A stretch of DNA of 64,000 nt from Ruminiclostridium hungatei (GTDB lineage: Bacteria; Bacillota; Clostridia; Acetivibrionales; DSM-1351), in the NCBI RefSeq assembly GCF_002051585.1, contig NZ_MZGX01000006.1, positions 1 to 64,000 on the forward strand, read 5' to 3'. The notes under the pieces are model-generated. The model was given only the letters and a program-made list of their open reading frames with translations, made no database searches and was not told where the DNA came from. Shown here one piece after another: positions 45,055 through 53,610 of the stretch; positions within the stretch are counted from its first letter, which is position 1, and each line of letters opens with the position of its first letter. The position numbers and the translations under genes are program-made.

Positions 45055-45546
45055 TCACAGTCCGTGGGTATTTTTACCCGGCCTGAGAATATACCTGCAT
45101 GCCACACGGATTATAAACACTCCTCCAATGGCCGGCAGCACCTGCCCTGCACACAGGCTCAGTGCCAGGGGCAGATACGGCACGTTTAAAAGCCTTGACA
45201 GCCACACCGGCACCAGAAGTCCCGGACACAAAACAATAGGAAGGGTGATAAGCCATAGATTCAATTTAAATTTCCTCACCAGGTACACAGCACCCGAGGT
45301 AACTATTCCTGCTATAATCCCTCCAAGCATATCCAGGGGGCCCAGCCCCCCCATAAGGGTATTGCTCAGGAAATTTGCAAGGCCCAGCGGAACGATAAGG
45401 AAGGGATACACGTAACTCAAAGAATATAACGAGGTTGCAAGCCTTATTTGATACTGTCCGAAGGCAAACCCCTGGGATACGAACATTACTGCAATATACA
45501 GGGCAATTACTATTGCTGATATGGTAATTTTTTTTACCGGTTTCAT
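45055..45546 (-). CDS. QueT-family vitamin/queuosine-precursor transporter subunit
   Basis: 163 residues, about five membrane helices, AAAGGAG site before ATG 45546. The pattern 'QIRLATSLYSLSYVYPFLIV' and 'GLANFLSNTLMGGLGPLDML' matches the QueT family of ECF-transporter S components. These pair with a shared ECF energising module to import preQ0/preQ1 or related compounds. No ECF genes are nearby. No preQ1 riboswitch is recognised in the 160 nt upstream. Confidence 0.82.
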   Translation of the reverse strand: MKPVKKITISAIVIALYIAVMFVSQGFAFGQYQIRLATSLYSLSYVYPFLIVPLGLANFLSNTLMGGLGPLDMLGGIIAGIVTSGAVYLVRKFKLNLWLITLPIVLCPGLLVPVWLSRLLNVPYLPLALSLCAGQVLPAIGGVFIIRVACRYILRPGKNTHGL

Positions 45547-45705
45547 AGTTGACTCCTTTTACATTTTTTATTTATATTTTTCTTGCTTATAATTTAATTA
45601 GTAAAGCTTTTGCAAATAAGCTTCATGTGTGACATCCTTGCATTTTGCCTGCTTATCACATTTTTAACCGGTGCAACAGATTATTTTATTGTTTCGTTTT
45701 AAGTT

Positions 45706-46476
45706 TTACATCCATTGCTTGAGTTTCATGGCAAAACTGCAGCAGCCTATGGCCCCGTTAAATTGGGATTCAGCCATATGCACTATTTCATCAAAATCAT
45801 TTTTAAGATACCGGGACAATGCCTTGTTTCCTGCCACTCCGCCCGCCAGTACCAGCTTGCCGCCTTTAAACCGTTCCAGCATGGGGCTGAGCCTTTTATA
45901 AAGCGAGTAATTAACCCCGGCACAGAGCCTCTCCAAAGCAGTACCCTCTGCAATCCTTCCAATGAGCTCCGACTCCGAAAAAACCGAACAGGTAGAATTC
46001 AAATCCACAGGTGAGAGGTAGTGTTGAGACAGTTGTCCAACAGTTATTTCCAGAACTGCTGCCATATTTTCAAGGTATCTGCCGCAGGACGCAGCACATT
46101 TTTCATTCAGCTCCAAGTCGGTGACCAGACCCTTTTCCACCTTTACCGCCTTCACATCCTGACCTCCTATGTCCAGTAATATGAAGTTTTCAAGACCGGT
46201 CTGCCTCATGGCTCCGTGAACATGGGCCTTAATTTCAGTTATGGGCCTGAACATGCACAGATCAGTGTTATTCCTGCCGTATCCAGTGGATACGGCCCTA
46301 TGGGGGATACCCATTTCCAGGCTGTCAATATCCACCTGCAGCCTGCCGTCCTTATATGAGCAATAGTTTTTATAAAAGAACATGGTGCCTGTTTTTTTCT
46401 TTTCAAGTACCAGCCCGTTTTCCATAAAAGCCATTTTTACTTCCCTGCTGCCCAAATCAATACCCAGCACTTTCAA
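45706..46476 (-). CDS. 2-hydroxyacyl-CoA dehydratase activase (HgdC/BcrAD-like)
   Basis: 256 residues. ASKHA ATPase with 'VLGIDLGSREVKMAFMENG', phosphate-2 motif 'ILLDIGGQDVKAV', cluster-ligand region 'LNEKCAASCGRYLENMA' (the two cysteines that hold a [4Fe-4S] cluster between subunits) and adenosine motif 'LVLAGGVAGN'. It injects a high-energy electron into its partner by ATP hydrolysis. Start overlaps the partner gene's stop by 4 nt (ATGA). Partner is encoded at 46473-47474. Confidence 0.9.
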   Translation of the reverse strand: MKVLGIDLGSREVKMAFMENGLVLEKKKTGTMFFYKNYCSYKDGRLQVDIDSLEMGIPHRAVSTGYGRNNTDLCMFRPITEIKAHVHGAMRQTGLENFILLDIGGQDVKAVKVEKGLVTDLELNEKCAASCGRYLENMAAVLEITVGQLSQHYLSPVDLNSTCSVFSESELIGRIAEGTALERLCAGVNYSLYKRLSPMLERFKGGKLVLAGGVAGNKALSRYLKNDFDEIVHMAESQFNGAIGCCSFAMKLKQWM

Positions 46477-47474
46477 TTAAAACCCTCCTTCATGTCCCAA
46501 AGCATGTCCAGAAATGCCTCCAGCCTGAGCTTCGTCCTGGAGTCCAGCCTGTTTGCCTTATCACCTTCAATTGTGAGAACAGGAATGTCCAGTTCCTTTT
46601 TTATGACTATATCCTCAATGGCCCTGTGGCAAAAGGCCTGGGTATAATGTATGATGCCGTCAAGCTTCCGCAGCTCTATCTGCTTTTTTACCTCCTGAAG
46701 CCGGAAATTGAGATGGTATGGATAGGTATAGTCATAATACTGGTGATAAATACTTTCGGCAGCTTCAAATCTTGGGAAGGCAAATTCCCTCTGAACCTCG
46801 TTGAAAACCACTCTGGCATTGAAGCCTTCAACATAGTCATACAAGTCACAGGTCATGGGAGGTACACCCATATACCCCAAACGTACAGCCTGCTTTTGAG
46901 GCGCTCTCTTTTCTATCTCCAGGATTTTGTCCTTCAGCTCTTTCAGGCATTGCCCGGAATCACCGTTGAAATCACTGAGAGACACCTGGTATAGATGGTT
47001 TTCAAAGCCCGAAGCCTTGTTGTGGCTATATGTAAGCTCATCTATAGTGCGGGCGCACCGCCGGAGTTCTTTCAGGACTTCTCTTTCGGCTTCGGCCTGC
47101 TGCTGTGTTACCCCGAAGTCCTCCATAAACCTGAGAATACCGGCAGTGACATCTTTAAGAGAGTGCCGTGAGGGATAGGAAAAGTCATATGTTCTGACTC
47201 CCCTGCTTCTCAACACCTCCAGCAAGGCTTTTGTATTTGAACAATCCCCTTCCGACACTCCCACAATTTCACATATCCCGTATCTCAGGCATGCGCCGTA
47301 AAGACCCTTTATCCAGGCACAGGAGCTTTTGGGAAAGCCGTCCCTTTCAGCCCGCTCTATGTCCTGGAAGTAGCTTTCGGCGGATATGAACAGATTGTTT
47401 ATATCTATTACTTTGTAACCTGCAGCCAACAGCACTTCCACCGGTACGGTAGTAGTTATTCCTATTTGCTTCAT
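46473..47474 (-). CDS. HgdB-like iron-sulfur protein (dehydratase/double-cubane family)
   Basis: 333 residues from ATG 47474 (AAAGGGGGA site). Family start 'IGITTTVPVEVLLAAGYKVI', then cysteines in 'SSCAWIKGLYGACLRYGICE' and 'GDCSN', consistent with bound clusters. Only one dehydratase-type subunit is present, so it resembles the stand-alone 'double-cubane cluster' proteins and other single-subunit relatives rather than a two-subunit acyl-CoA dehydratase. Such proteins reduce difficult small substrates with electrons from the activase. Actual substrate unknown. It is preceded by a structured leader that may control expression. Confidence 0.82.
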   Translation of the reverse strand: MKQIGITTTVPVEVLLAAGYKVIDINNLFISAESYFQDIERAERDGFPKSSCAWIKGLYGACLRYGICEIVGVSEGDCSNTKALLEVLRSRGVRTYDFSYPSRHSLKDVTAGILRFMEDFGVTQQQAEAEREVLKELRRCARTIDELTYSHNKASGFENHLYQVSLSDFNGDSGQCLKELKDKILEIEKRAPQKQAVRLGYMGVPPMTCDLYDYVEGFNARVVFNEVQREFAFPRFEAAESIYHQYYDYTYPYHLNFRLQEVKKQIELRKLDGIIHYTQAFCHRAIEDIVIKKELDIPVLTIEGDKANRLDSRTKLRLEAFLDMLWDMKEGFN

Positions 47475-47660
47475 TGTTTCCCCCTTTTTGTTCATGGTGC
47501 ACTTATCTTATAGACAGTTCAAAGCTATATGCCCGCTGTTCACTTTGCCAGACAATAAAAAAAGGGCATACGCCCCCATAAACAAAAATAAGCCGTCCTC
47601 CGACAGCCGGTCCGTAGTTTTGTTTATAGACAGGATGGTTACGAACTGTCTTATTAAGTT
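47475..47660 (-). ncRNA. structured attenuator-like 5' leader, candidate riboswitch
   Basis: About 186 nt from the predicted start near 47660 to the HgdB-like gene. A short hairpin GGGC-GTAT-GCCC followed by seven T residues (47557-47575) looks like an intrinsic terminator. TATGCCC in that hairpin can instead pair with GGGCATA further down (47528-47534). GACAGTTC at the leader's start (47643-47650) can pair either with a nearby CTGTC or with GAACTGTC at its end (47513-47520). A long stem ATAAACAAAA/TTTTGTTTAT lies between. These are mutually exclusive folds as in riboswitches or attenuators. No known class recognised. Confidence 0.55.
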
Positions 47661-47666
47661 GTTTTG

Positions 47667-47696
47667 ATTGTAGCACAGCTTAAAGGCCAAAGTCAA
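47667..47696 (-). promoter_or_regulatory. promoter of the HgdB-like/activase operon
   Basis: Minus strand: -35 TTGACT (47691-47696), 18-bp spacer, -10 TACAAT (47667-47672). Confidence 0.75.
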
Positions 47697-47819
47697 CAGG
47701 TCAGGATTCAATAAGAACCTTTCCCGTGACTTTGTGCCTCTTTATGTTTCTTTGTACTTTTTTGCGCCTCTTTATGCCAGAGGCTTCATATTTCAGCCTG
47801 CTTCAACAGAAGCCCCTGG

Positions 47820-48677
47820 CTACTTTTTGACTATAGGTATCCAAACCTCGCATTTATAGTCATCGTTTGAGGCATCTCCTTCGGGATACAATTCCAGTTG
47901 AGGCGCATTTGCCTGTTCATAGCCGGTGGAAGGGAACCATTCGCTGTATATCCTCTCCCAAACCTTTTGAATTGTACCGGGCATAGGGCCTACGGATTCG
48001 AATACCGCCCAGGTGGCAGCGGGAATAGTAAATTCTTGTGCCCCCTCGGGGAGTTCAATATCTTTTGTTTTTTCTCTTGCTATTAAGTAAGTGAAGCATT
48101 CATTTTCGTAATCATTCATACATATACCGAACAATTCTCCACCTTCCACACTTAACAGTCTCGCCCTAAACCCGTCTGCATCACATTCTCTCCAGAATTG
48201 AGGAATTTGAAGCAAGTTTTCTCCATTTTTCGTTGAAACCTTTTTGCTCTTTCCAAACACCTTTAAGCTGCTTTTTTCAATAAGCTTATAATTCATGTCC
48301 TTGTCTCCTTTCAGACTTATATGGAAGGAAATCCTGGGATAAGCTCTGAGCTCTATGCCTGCTTCGCGCGCAGCAGACGGACTTATGCCCTGCAGCTTCC
48401 GGAATGCCTTGGAGAACGCCTCCGGCGATTCATAGCCATACTTAAGAGCCAGATCCAGTACCCTTATGTCGCTTGCTGCCAGTTCCTGGGCCGCCAGCGT
48501 AAGCCTTCTCCTCCTCACATACTCGGCAACAGTAACACCCGTGAGCATGTGAAACATCCTCTGAAAGTGGAAGGTAGACGAATACGCCACCCTTGCAGCC
48601 TCTTCAATATCAAGCTCTCCCTGCATGCTATTTTCGAGATAGTCAAGGGCATTCTTCATTCTTTCAAACCATTCCAT
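47820..48677 (-). CDS. AraC-type regulator with GyrI-like effector domain
   Basis: 285 residues from ATG 48677 (GGGAG site). N-terminal AraC helix-turn-helix pair about 1-105 ('DIEEAARVAYSSTFHFQRMF', 'VLDLALKYGYESPEAFSKAF'); C-terminal GyrI-like/effector-binding domain about 130-285 ('AATWAVFESVGPMPGTIQKV'). This architecture (Rob/SoxS-like DNA binding with a small-molecule pocket) is typical of drug- or metabolite-responsive regulators. A 17-bp palindrome at 48691-48707 just upstream could be its own operator. Confidence 0.88.
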   Translation of the reverse strand: MEWFERMKNALDYLENSMQGELDIEEAARVAYSSTFHFQRMFHMLTGVTVAEYVRRRRLTLAAQELAASDIRVLDLALKYGYESPEAFSKAFRKLQGISPSAAREAGIELRAYPRISFHISLKGDKDMNYKLIEKSSLKVFGKSKKVSTKNGENLLQIPQFWRECDADGFRARLLSVEGGELFGICMNDYENECFTYLIAREKTKDIELPEGAQEFTIPAATWAVFESVGPMPGTIQKVWERIYSEWFPSTGYEQANAPQLELYPEGDASNDDYKCEVWIPIVKK

Positions 48678-48690
48678 TTTATCTCCCATC

Positions 48691-48707
48691 TACACGCTAT
48701 GCGTGTA
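48691..48707. promoter_or_regulatory. 17-bp palindrome upstream of the AraC-type gene
   Basis: TACACGCTATGCGTGTA, a perfect 7-bp-arm inverted repeat with a 3-bp centre, 14 nt before the start codon. Possible autoregulatory operator or RNA hairpin shielding the ribosome site. Confidence 0.45.
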
Positions 48708-49399
48708 TACAAATAGTAATGAAAGACACGTAGTGGCTTTCGCTGCGTGAAAAACACTCTGACTTACCACATGTTTCTTTCACTCTATCCTCTCCATATC
48801 TGTTCTCCGTGTTTTAGCCTACAACATAATACTAGCATTTGAAAATTCTCCTGTCCTGTCATTATGTGCTGTGATGTGACAGGTCATTTACACTGCTGCC
48901 GCCTTTTAAAATATTACATTCATAATTATAACTTTTTTTATTTTCATATGTTTATATATTTTATAATGGGGTATATAATAAACACAATCATTAATGGTTG
49001 ATGCAAGTTAAAAATATTACCGGAAGGAGATGGGTCCACCAGAAATTTAAAATTGGTGTTAAGGCCAAAGGTAGTGGAAAGAATGAGGTTATTATTTACA
49101 AAGTATGTTTGAAAAATGTTTCGCGAACTCAGTATAGCGGTCGGATGAGCAATTTGAAAATCCGGCCGTTATTCTGTTGTCGGGGCGCTTTTACCCGCCC
49201 TCTTTTTACTCGTCTTTTTTTATTCTCCTTTTTATTCTCCTTTTTATTCTTCTTTTCATTCAAAGGTTAATTAAGCATTTTTACCCGTATTTTAAAACTT
49301 GTGTAACTAATTGACACGAATTTTTAAAGCTTTCAGGCGGATATTATGTAAAGAGAAATATGCTGGTTTTACATGTTTGTTTATGTTGGAGGGATTAAT
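48708..49399 (+). promoter_or_regulatory. long untranslated region before the plus-strand GT-C gene
   Basis: No credible gene. AT-rich promoter-like boxes (TATAAT at about 48958 and 48972) are followed by about 400 nt of leader. It contains a 9-bp hairpin CGGTCGGAT / ATCCGGCCG (about 49138-49168) and then a GGGCG..CGCCC hairpin followed by TCTTTTT (about 49180-49210), which looks like a terminator within the leader. The 90-residue frame at 48998-49270 runs through both hairpins and is rejected. Confidence 0.45.
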
Positions 49400-50932
49400 T
49401 TGAGCGGCATTCAATCAAGGTTTAAAACTCTGGCTTTCGGTTTTCTTGCAATGTTTTTCTCCTTTATGTGGATTCCGGCCTTGCTGCTTCAGAGCAGGTC
49501 CGCACCATTTCCGGAATTTTCTCCCCAGAAGCCGTTAAAGCTATTATGCCTGGTTATTGTGGCTGTGTTGTATTTTCTGATTTTAAACAAGCTTTCCCTT
49601 GTGTTGTCAAAGATTTCACACAGAAAATTGCTGTTTTGGACACTTGCCTTATATGCGTTATTTCAGACGGCCTTCATTTTTATTTTTCCGGTCAACGCTT
49701 ATGAAGACGCAGTTATTGTCAGAAAGCTTGCCCTGCAGTTTATTGAAGGGAACTATACTTCCCTTGGCACCGGGAAATACCTGGGATATTTCCCCAACAA
49801 CATAGGTATAACGGTATTTTTTGCTTTATTATATAATTTTTTCCCCAACAGCTATTTTACTCTCAGAATCACAAACATGATTTTCAATACCATATCTGCC
49901 CGGCTTATATATGACATATATCTGGAGCTTTACCCGGAGAAGCGGCACAAGGCCTATGGCGTTTTATTACTGGCTGTGAGCTTCGCTCCTCCGGTGCTTC
50001 TGATTAATTTCACTTATGGAGATATATTGTGCAATACCTTTTGTCTTGCCGCAGTCTTAAACGCTATCCGTTTTGTAAGGCACAAAGCCGGACATTACGG
50101 CTGTTATACCGCTCTATGCCTTATGGCTGCAAATTTCCTCAGAAATGTAGCCCTGCTTTTTTTGGCAGCTATTGTTTTATACTGGCTGTTGAATATGAGA
50201 AGCAAATGTGGGTACAGCTTAAAAAGTCCAGGCTGTGCCGCCCTTGCAATAATGCTGTTCAACCTCCCTCTAAAGCTCCTCAGCCTTATCGGCTTAAAAA
50301 CGGGCATACTGACCGAGCCGGTGGGCCTGCACTCAAATCCTGTCTGGAGGTGGGTAAATATGGGCTTCCCTGGTAAAAAACTGGGCTACTGGGACGGCGG
50401 CAGGAATACAGCCATTTTTGTTAACCGCTTCAAATGCGACAAGCATGCTGCAGGAAGGTTTTTTATCAATGAAATCCTTGAAAAATACAAAGCTGACGGT
50501 TTTGTAAGCGTACTGAAGGCTTATGCCAGGAAGACCTTCTGGCTGTGGACCGAGGGAACATACAGCGTAAACTACTACGGGCTTTCACAGGCTCTGAGGG
50601 CTGACCGTTTTATGCTTTACAGCACACCTTTCTTACGGTATATAGAACCCTGGGATACCACCGCAAGGCTTTGGCTGGCCTGGTCGCTTCATTCCCTTAA
50701 CTGGCTGCAATTGGTTTTCTCCAGCCTTTACCTTTTCTCTGCCGCCATAAGAAAAGACTTCAGAATGGAGCTCCTGATTTATATATTATATATGTATATG
50801 GGTTTTTATCTGCTATGGGAGATAAAATCACGCTATCTGTTCGGAATTTATCCTGTATTGCTGATAATGAGCTACAGCTTCTCCGAAAAAATTTATAATT
50901 TCATTTTTAAAAGAAAAAGCAGGAAAGCTTGA
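49400..50932 (+). CDS. GT-C-like polytopic glycosyltransferase
   Basis: 510 residues if translation begins at TTG 49400, which follows a GGAGGG site by 6 nt; an ATG at 49373 lacks one. About 10-12 membrane helices. The first loop has 'PVNAYEDAVIVRKLALQFIE', with an acidic pair typical of GT-C enzymes, and 'YFPNNIGITVFFALLYNFFP' follows. Similar in layout to the GT-C pair at 10752-14745 but only distantly related. Monocistronic, with a terminator at its stop; the only clear plus-strand gene in the window. Acceptor unknown. Confidence 0.75.
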   Translation: MSGIQSRFKTLAFGFLAMFFSFMWIPALLLQSRSAPFPEFSPQKPLKLLCLVIVAVLYFLILNKLSLVLSKISHRKLLFWTLALYALFQTAFIFIFPVNAYEDAVIVRKLALQFIEGNYTSLGTGKYLGYFPNNIGITVFFALLYNFFPNSYFTLRITNMIFNTISARLIYDIYLELYPEKRHKAYGVLLLAVSFAPPVLLINFTYGDILCNTFCLAAVLNAIRFVRHKAGHYGCYTALCLMAANFLRNVALLFLAAIVLYWLLNMRSKCGYSLKSPGCAALAIMLFNLPLKLLSLIGLKTGILTEPVGLHSNPVWRWVNMGFPGKKLGYWDGGRNTAIFVNRFKCDKHAAGRFFINEILEKYKADGFVSVLKAYARKTFWLWTEGTYSVNYYGLSQALRADRFMLYSTPFLRYIEPWDTTARLWLAWSLHSLNWLQLVFSSLYLFSAAIRKDFRMELLIYILYMYMGFYLLWEIKSRYLFGIYPVLLIMSYSFSEKIYNFIFKRKSRKA

Positions 50933-50966
50933 TATTTGTCTTCCAAAACAAATATGCCTCCTGCTT
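50917..50966 (+). terminator. terminator of the plus-strand GT-C gene
   Basis: Composite hairpin overlapping the stop codon: AAGCAGG/CCTGCTT outside, ATATTTGT/ACAAATAT inside, followed by a T-rich stretch. Lies between the convergent genes. Confidence 0.7.
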
Positions 50967-50988
50967 GATTTTATATTTCAGCCTGCCG

Positions 50989-51888
50989 TCAAAAATCCGC
51001 AAGCCATTCTTCTCTTCCGGCAACTCCCGGCTTCAGCCTGTATACCTGTCCTCCCGCAAAGCTGCCGCTGCTATCGTAACCTGTAAGAATATTCTCAGCA
51101 TTTTCTGCGGCTGAAGTAACATAGAGCTCCTCAAGGCCATTTCCGCCGAACATGACACTTGAAGGCTGCCTGGCAGGCAAGGCTGTTTCCGCAACAAGTC
51201 TGCCTGAAGCATCCATTCTCCTGACACAGCCTCCGCCCCAGAAGGCAGCCCAGACATGGTCCTCCGAATCAAGAGTTATCCCGTCGGGAGAACCCATTCC
51301 GGCGTTTCCCTGGAAGTATACATATGGATTGCATATGTCTCCTGTCTCACTATCATAATCATACCTGGTAATCCTGTACCTGTTGCTGTCAGTATGAAAA
51401 AAGTACCTCTGGTCCATGGAAAAAGTCATTCCGTTTGAGCATTGCAAGTCCTTCAAGACAATCCGGGGCTCTTTCCCCTTTTCCAGACGGTACAGGGTTC
51501 CATGCTCAAAATCCGGCCTTAAAAGAGTACCCGCAAAAATCCTGCCTTTGGGGTCAACAGTAATGTCATTGAACATTTCATTTCCTCTCAGGTCTATCTC
51601 AAACAGGAGTTGGGGCTCCTGCTCCGGCTCACCTTCCCCGTCCAGCTTTTGAAGAAACACACCCTTGTGGGTGCACAAGACCATGTTTCCAGTACGTGTG
51701 AAGGCAAAGCCTCCCACCTGCAGCTCACCGCTCCAGAAAACAGCCTCCGCTCTTAAAGCAGGGTCATAAACCCAGATTTTCCTGTTGTAAATGTCGGTCC
51801 AGTACAGCTTCTGCCTCTGAACATTCCAGACCGGACCTTCGCCCAGATGACATATACCCTCATGCACAATCTCTACATTGCTAAACAT
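50989..51888 (-). CDS. SMP-30/gluconolactonase-family sugar lactonase
   Basis: 299 residues, six-bladed beta-propeller. The family's metal ligands are in place: Glu in 'LGEGPVWN', Asn in 'CSNGMTFS', Asp in 'SPDGITLD'; 'GRIFAGTL' and 'ELYVTSA' are propeller strands. Members hydrolyse aldonolactones such as gluconolactone or L-arabinonolactone. No sugar-dehydrogenase partner is nearby, and the start has a weak AGGTG site. Monocistronic. Confidence 0.85.
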   Translation of the reverse strand: MFSNVEIVHEGICHLGEGPVWNVQRQKLYWTDIYNRKIWVYDPALRAEAVFWSGELQVGGFAFTRTGNMVLCTHKGVFLQKLDGEGEPEQEPQLLFEIDLRGNEMFNDITVDPKGRIFAGTLLRPDFEHGTLYRLEKGKEPRIVLKDLQCSNGMTFSMDQRYFFHTDSNRYRITRYDYDSETGDICNPYVYFQGNAGMGSPDGITLDSEDHVWAAFWGGGCVRRMDASGRLVAETALPARQPSSVMFGGNGLEELYVTSAAENAENILTGYDSSGSFAGGQVYRLKPGVAGREEWLADF

Positions 51889-51982
51889 TATATGCTTTTC
51901 ACCTTGTATTATCTTATTTTTGTATGGCTGTCTATCAGTAATGAATCCAGCCGGTTATTTTAAGTTTATCATATATCCTGCC

Positions 51983-53461
51983 TTACTGCTCTTTCAACCA
52001 GCGTTTCATAATCTTGCCGGTGCTGTTCTTTGGCAGGCTGGCTATGAATTCTATTTCCCTGGGAAGCTTATACACCGCAAGCCTTTCCTTCATGTAGCGG
52101 AGAAGCTCTTTGGAGGAACAGGTTTCACCCTCCTTCAGCACTACGAAAGCTTTGACATATTCGCCTCTCAGTTTGTCGTCCAGGCCGATAACCGCAGCTT
52201 CCTTCACCTTGGAATACTGGTATATGACTTCTTCAACCTCTCTTGGATATACATTCAGGCCGCCTACAATGACCATGTCCTTTTTTCTGTCCACAATATA
52301 AATATATCCCTCTTCATCCTTTTTAGCCATATCCCCGGTGAGAAGCCAGCCATCCGCCAATGCCCTGCGGGTTTCTTCCTCCTGCCTGAAGTAGCCCTGC
52401 ATTACATTATCTCCCCATACAGCCAGCTCACCTACCTGGTTTACGGGAAGCTCCACATTGTTTTCATCTACTATTCTGCACTGCTGATGTGGCAGGGGCA
52501 GACCGATTGAACCTTCCTTCTGGACGCCGTCCAACGGGTTGAAACATACGGCAGGGGATGCTTCTGTCAGTCCATAGCCTTCAACGATGGGTAATTTCAA
52601 TATATCCTTGGCCTGCCTGAAAATCTCCACAGGCAGAGCAGCTCCGCCGGATACTGCCAATCTAAGGTCGGGAAAGCCTGAGCTGTTTTTCCCTGCCTCC
52701 AGCAATACCACATACATGGCAGGCACGCCCATAAATACCGTAATCTTGTCTCTGAGCAGCGACTCTACCACTTCCTTTGGCTGGAAGCTTTCCAATATTG
52801 TTATTGCAGCTCCTGCCCAGAGCGGCATCAGAACACACGCTGTAAAGGCAAATACATGAAACATTGGAAGCACGCACATGTAGTTGTCTTCCGGTACGCC
52901 CTTGAGTCCAAGTCTGCACTGTTCTGCATTAAATACCAGGTTTCTATGTGTAAGCATGGCAGCCTTCTGTTTCCCGGTGGTTCCTGAAGTATACAGAAAT
53001 GTGGATATTTCATTCTGATCTGCAAAATCCTCAAACTCCACACTTTCCAGCTCACATATGCTGTTTTTCAGCTCCTCGTCCAGCACTATAACTTCTATAT
53101 CCAAGGCATTCTGAATTGTCTCTTTGGTGATTTTTGCCTTTTGCAGGATAATTGGGTGGATAATCATATATTTTGCTTCTGAGTCCTTAATCAGGTAGGC
53201 TATTTCCTCCATAGTCAAAAGCAGGTTGATTGGAACGATTATTGCGCCATTTCTTACAACACCGAAATAGGAATAAATAAACTCAGGTGAATTGGTGCAG
53301 CTTAATATAACCCTTTCCCCAGCCTTTATTCCTAATTTTTTCAGGAAATTGGCATAGCCGGTGACATTCTCATCAAGCTGCCTGTAGGTTACGGTGCTGT
53401 CCTTGAATTTAATTGCCGTGGCTTCAGGTCTGAAGACGTTTTTATATATGGTACCTACCAT
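51983..53461 (-). CDS. acyl-CoA ligase (long-chain/medium-chain AMP-binding)
   Basis: 492 residues, AAGGAGGG site before ATG 53461. ANL superfamily motifs: 'FLYTSGTTGKQKAAMLTHRN', 'YGLTEASPAV', 'GWLLTGDMAKKDEEGYIYIV', 'KKDMVIVGGLNVYP' and the catalytic Lys in 'PKNSTGKIMKRWL'. It forms an acyl-AMP then acyl-CoA, most like fatty-acid-CoA ligases of the LcfB group. It is about 14 kb from the NRPS operon, and not part of it. Confidence 0.88.
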   Translation of the reverse strand: MVGTIYKNVFRPEATAIKFKDSTVTYRQLDENVTGYANFLKKLGIKAGERVILSCTNSPEFIYSYFGVVRNGAIIVPINLLLTMEEIAYLIKDSEAKYMIIHPIILQKAKITKETIQNALDIEVIVLDEELKNSICELESVEFEDFADQNEISTFLYTSGTTGKQKAAMLTHRNLVFNAEQCRLGLKGVPEDNYMCVLPMFHVFAFTACVLMPLWAGAAITILESFQPKEVVESLLRDKITVFMGVPAMYVVLLEAGKNSSGFPDLRLAVSGGAALPVEIFRQAKDILKLPIVEGYGLTEASPAVCFNPLDGVQKEGSIGLPLPHQQCRIVDENNVELPVNQVGELAVWGDNVMQGYFRQEEETRRALADGWLLTGDMAKKDEEGYIYIVDRKKDMVIVGGLNVYPREVEEVIYQYSKVKEAAVIGLDDKLRGEYVKAFVVLKEGETCSSKELLRYMKERLAVYKLPREIEFIASLPKNSTGKIMKRWLKEQ

Positions 53462-53610
53462 ATAAACCCTCCTTGTAAAATTTAATGTGTAATCTTAATT
53501 GTTATCAGATTTTAGTAGTTGGTCATAATTTATTATATAGTATTTATGTAAATTGTGATATAGCTAAATTAAATTTTTGCCCGGCCATTTTCTCAGAATA
53601 TTCCCCATGT
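53462..53610. other. AT-rich intergenic region
   Basis: Contains the promoter region of the acyl-CoA ligase gene; no clear terminator for the downstream-reading GGDEF/HD-GYP gene is seen. Confidence 0.35.

Noticed and set aside
45547-45705. preQ1 riboswitch before the QueT-type gene
   Set aside because: Short hairpin GAAGCTT/AAGCTTT only; none of the conserved preQ1-I core is visible.
47508-47711. 67-residue minus-strand reading frame
   Set aside because: Covers promoter and structured leader of the HgdB-like operon; no ribosome site.
48998-49270. 90-residue plus-strand reading frame
   Set aside because: Runs through two hairpins, ends in a Phe/Leu/Ser run from T-rich DNA, and its composition is not protein-like.
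51983-53461. Acyl-CoA ligase as part of the NRPS pathway
   Set aside because: Distant, separately transcribed, and with fatty-acid-CoA-ligase rather than aryl-acid-ligase motifs.
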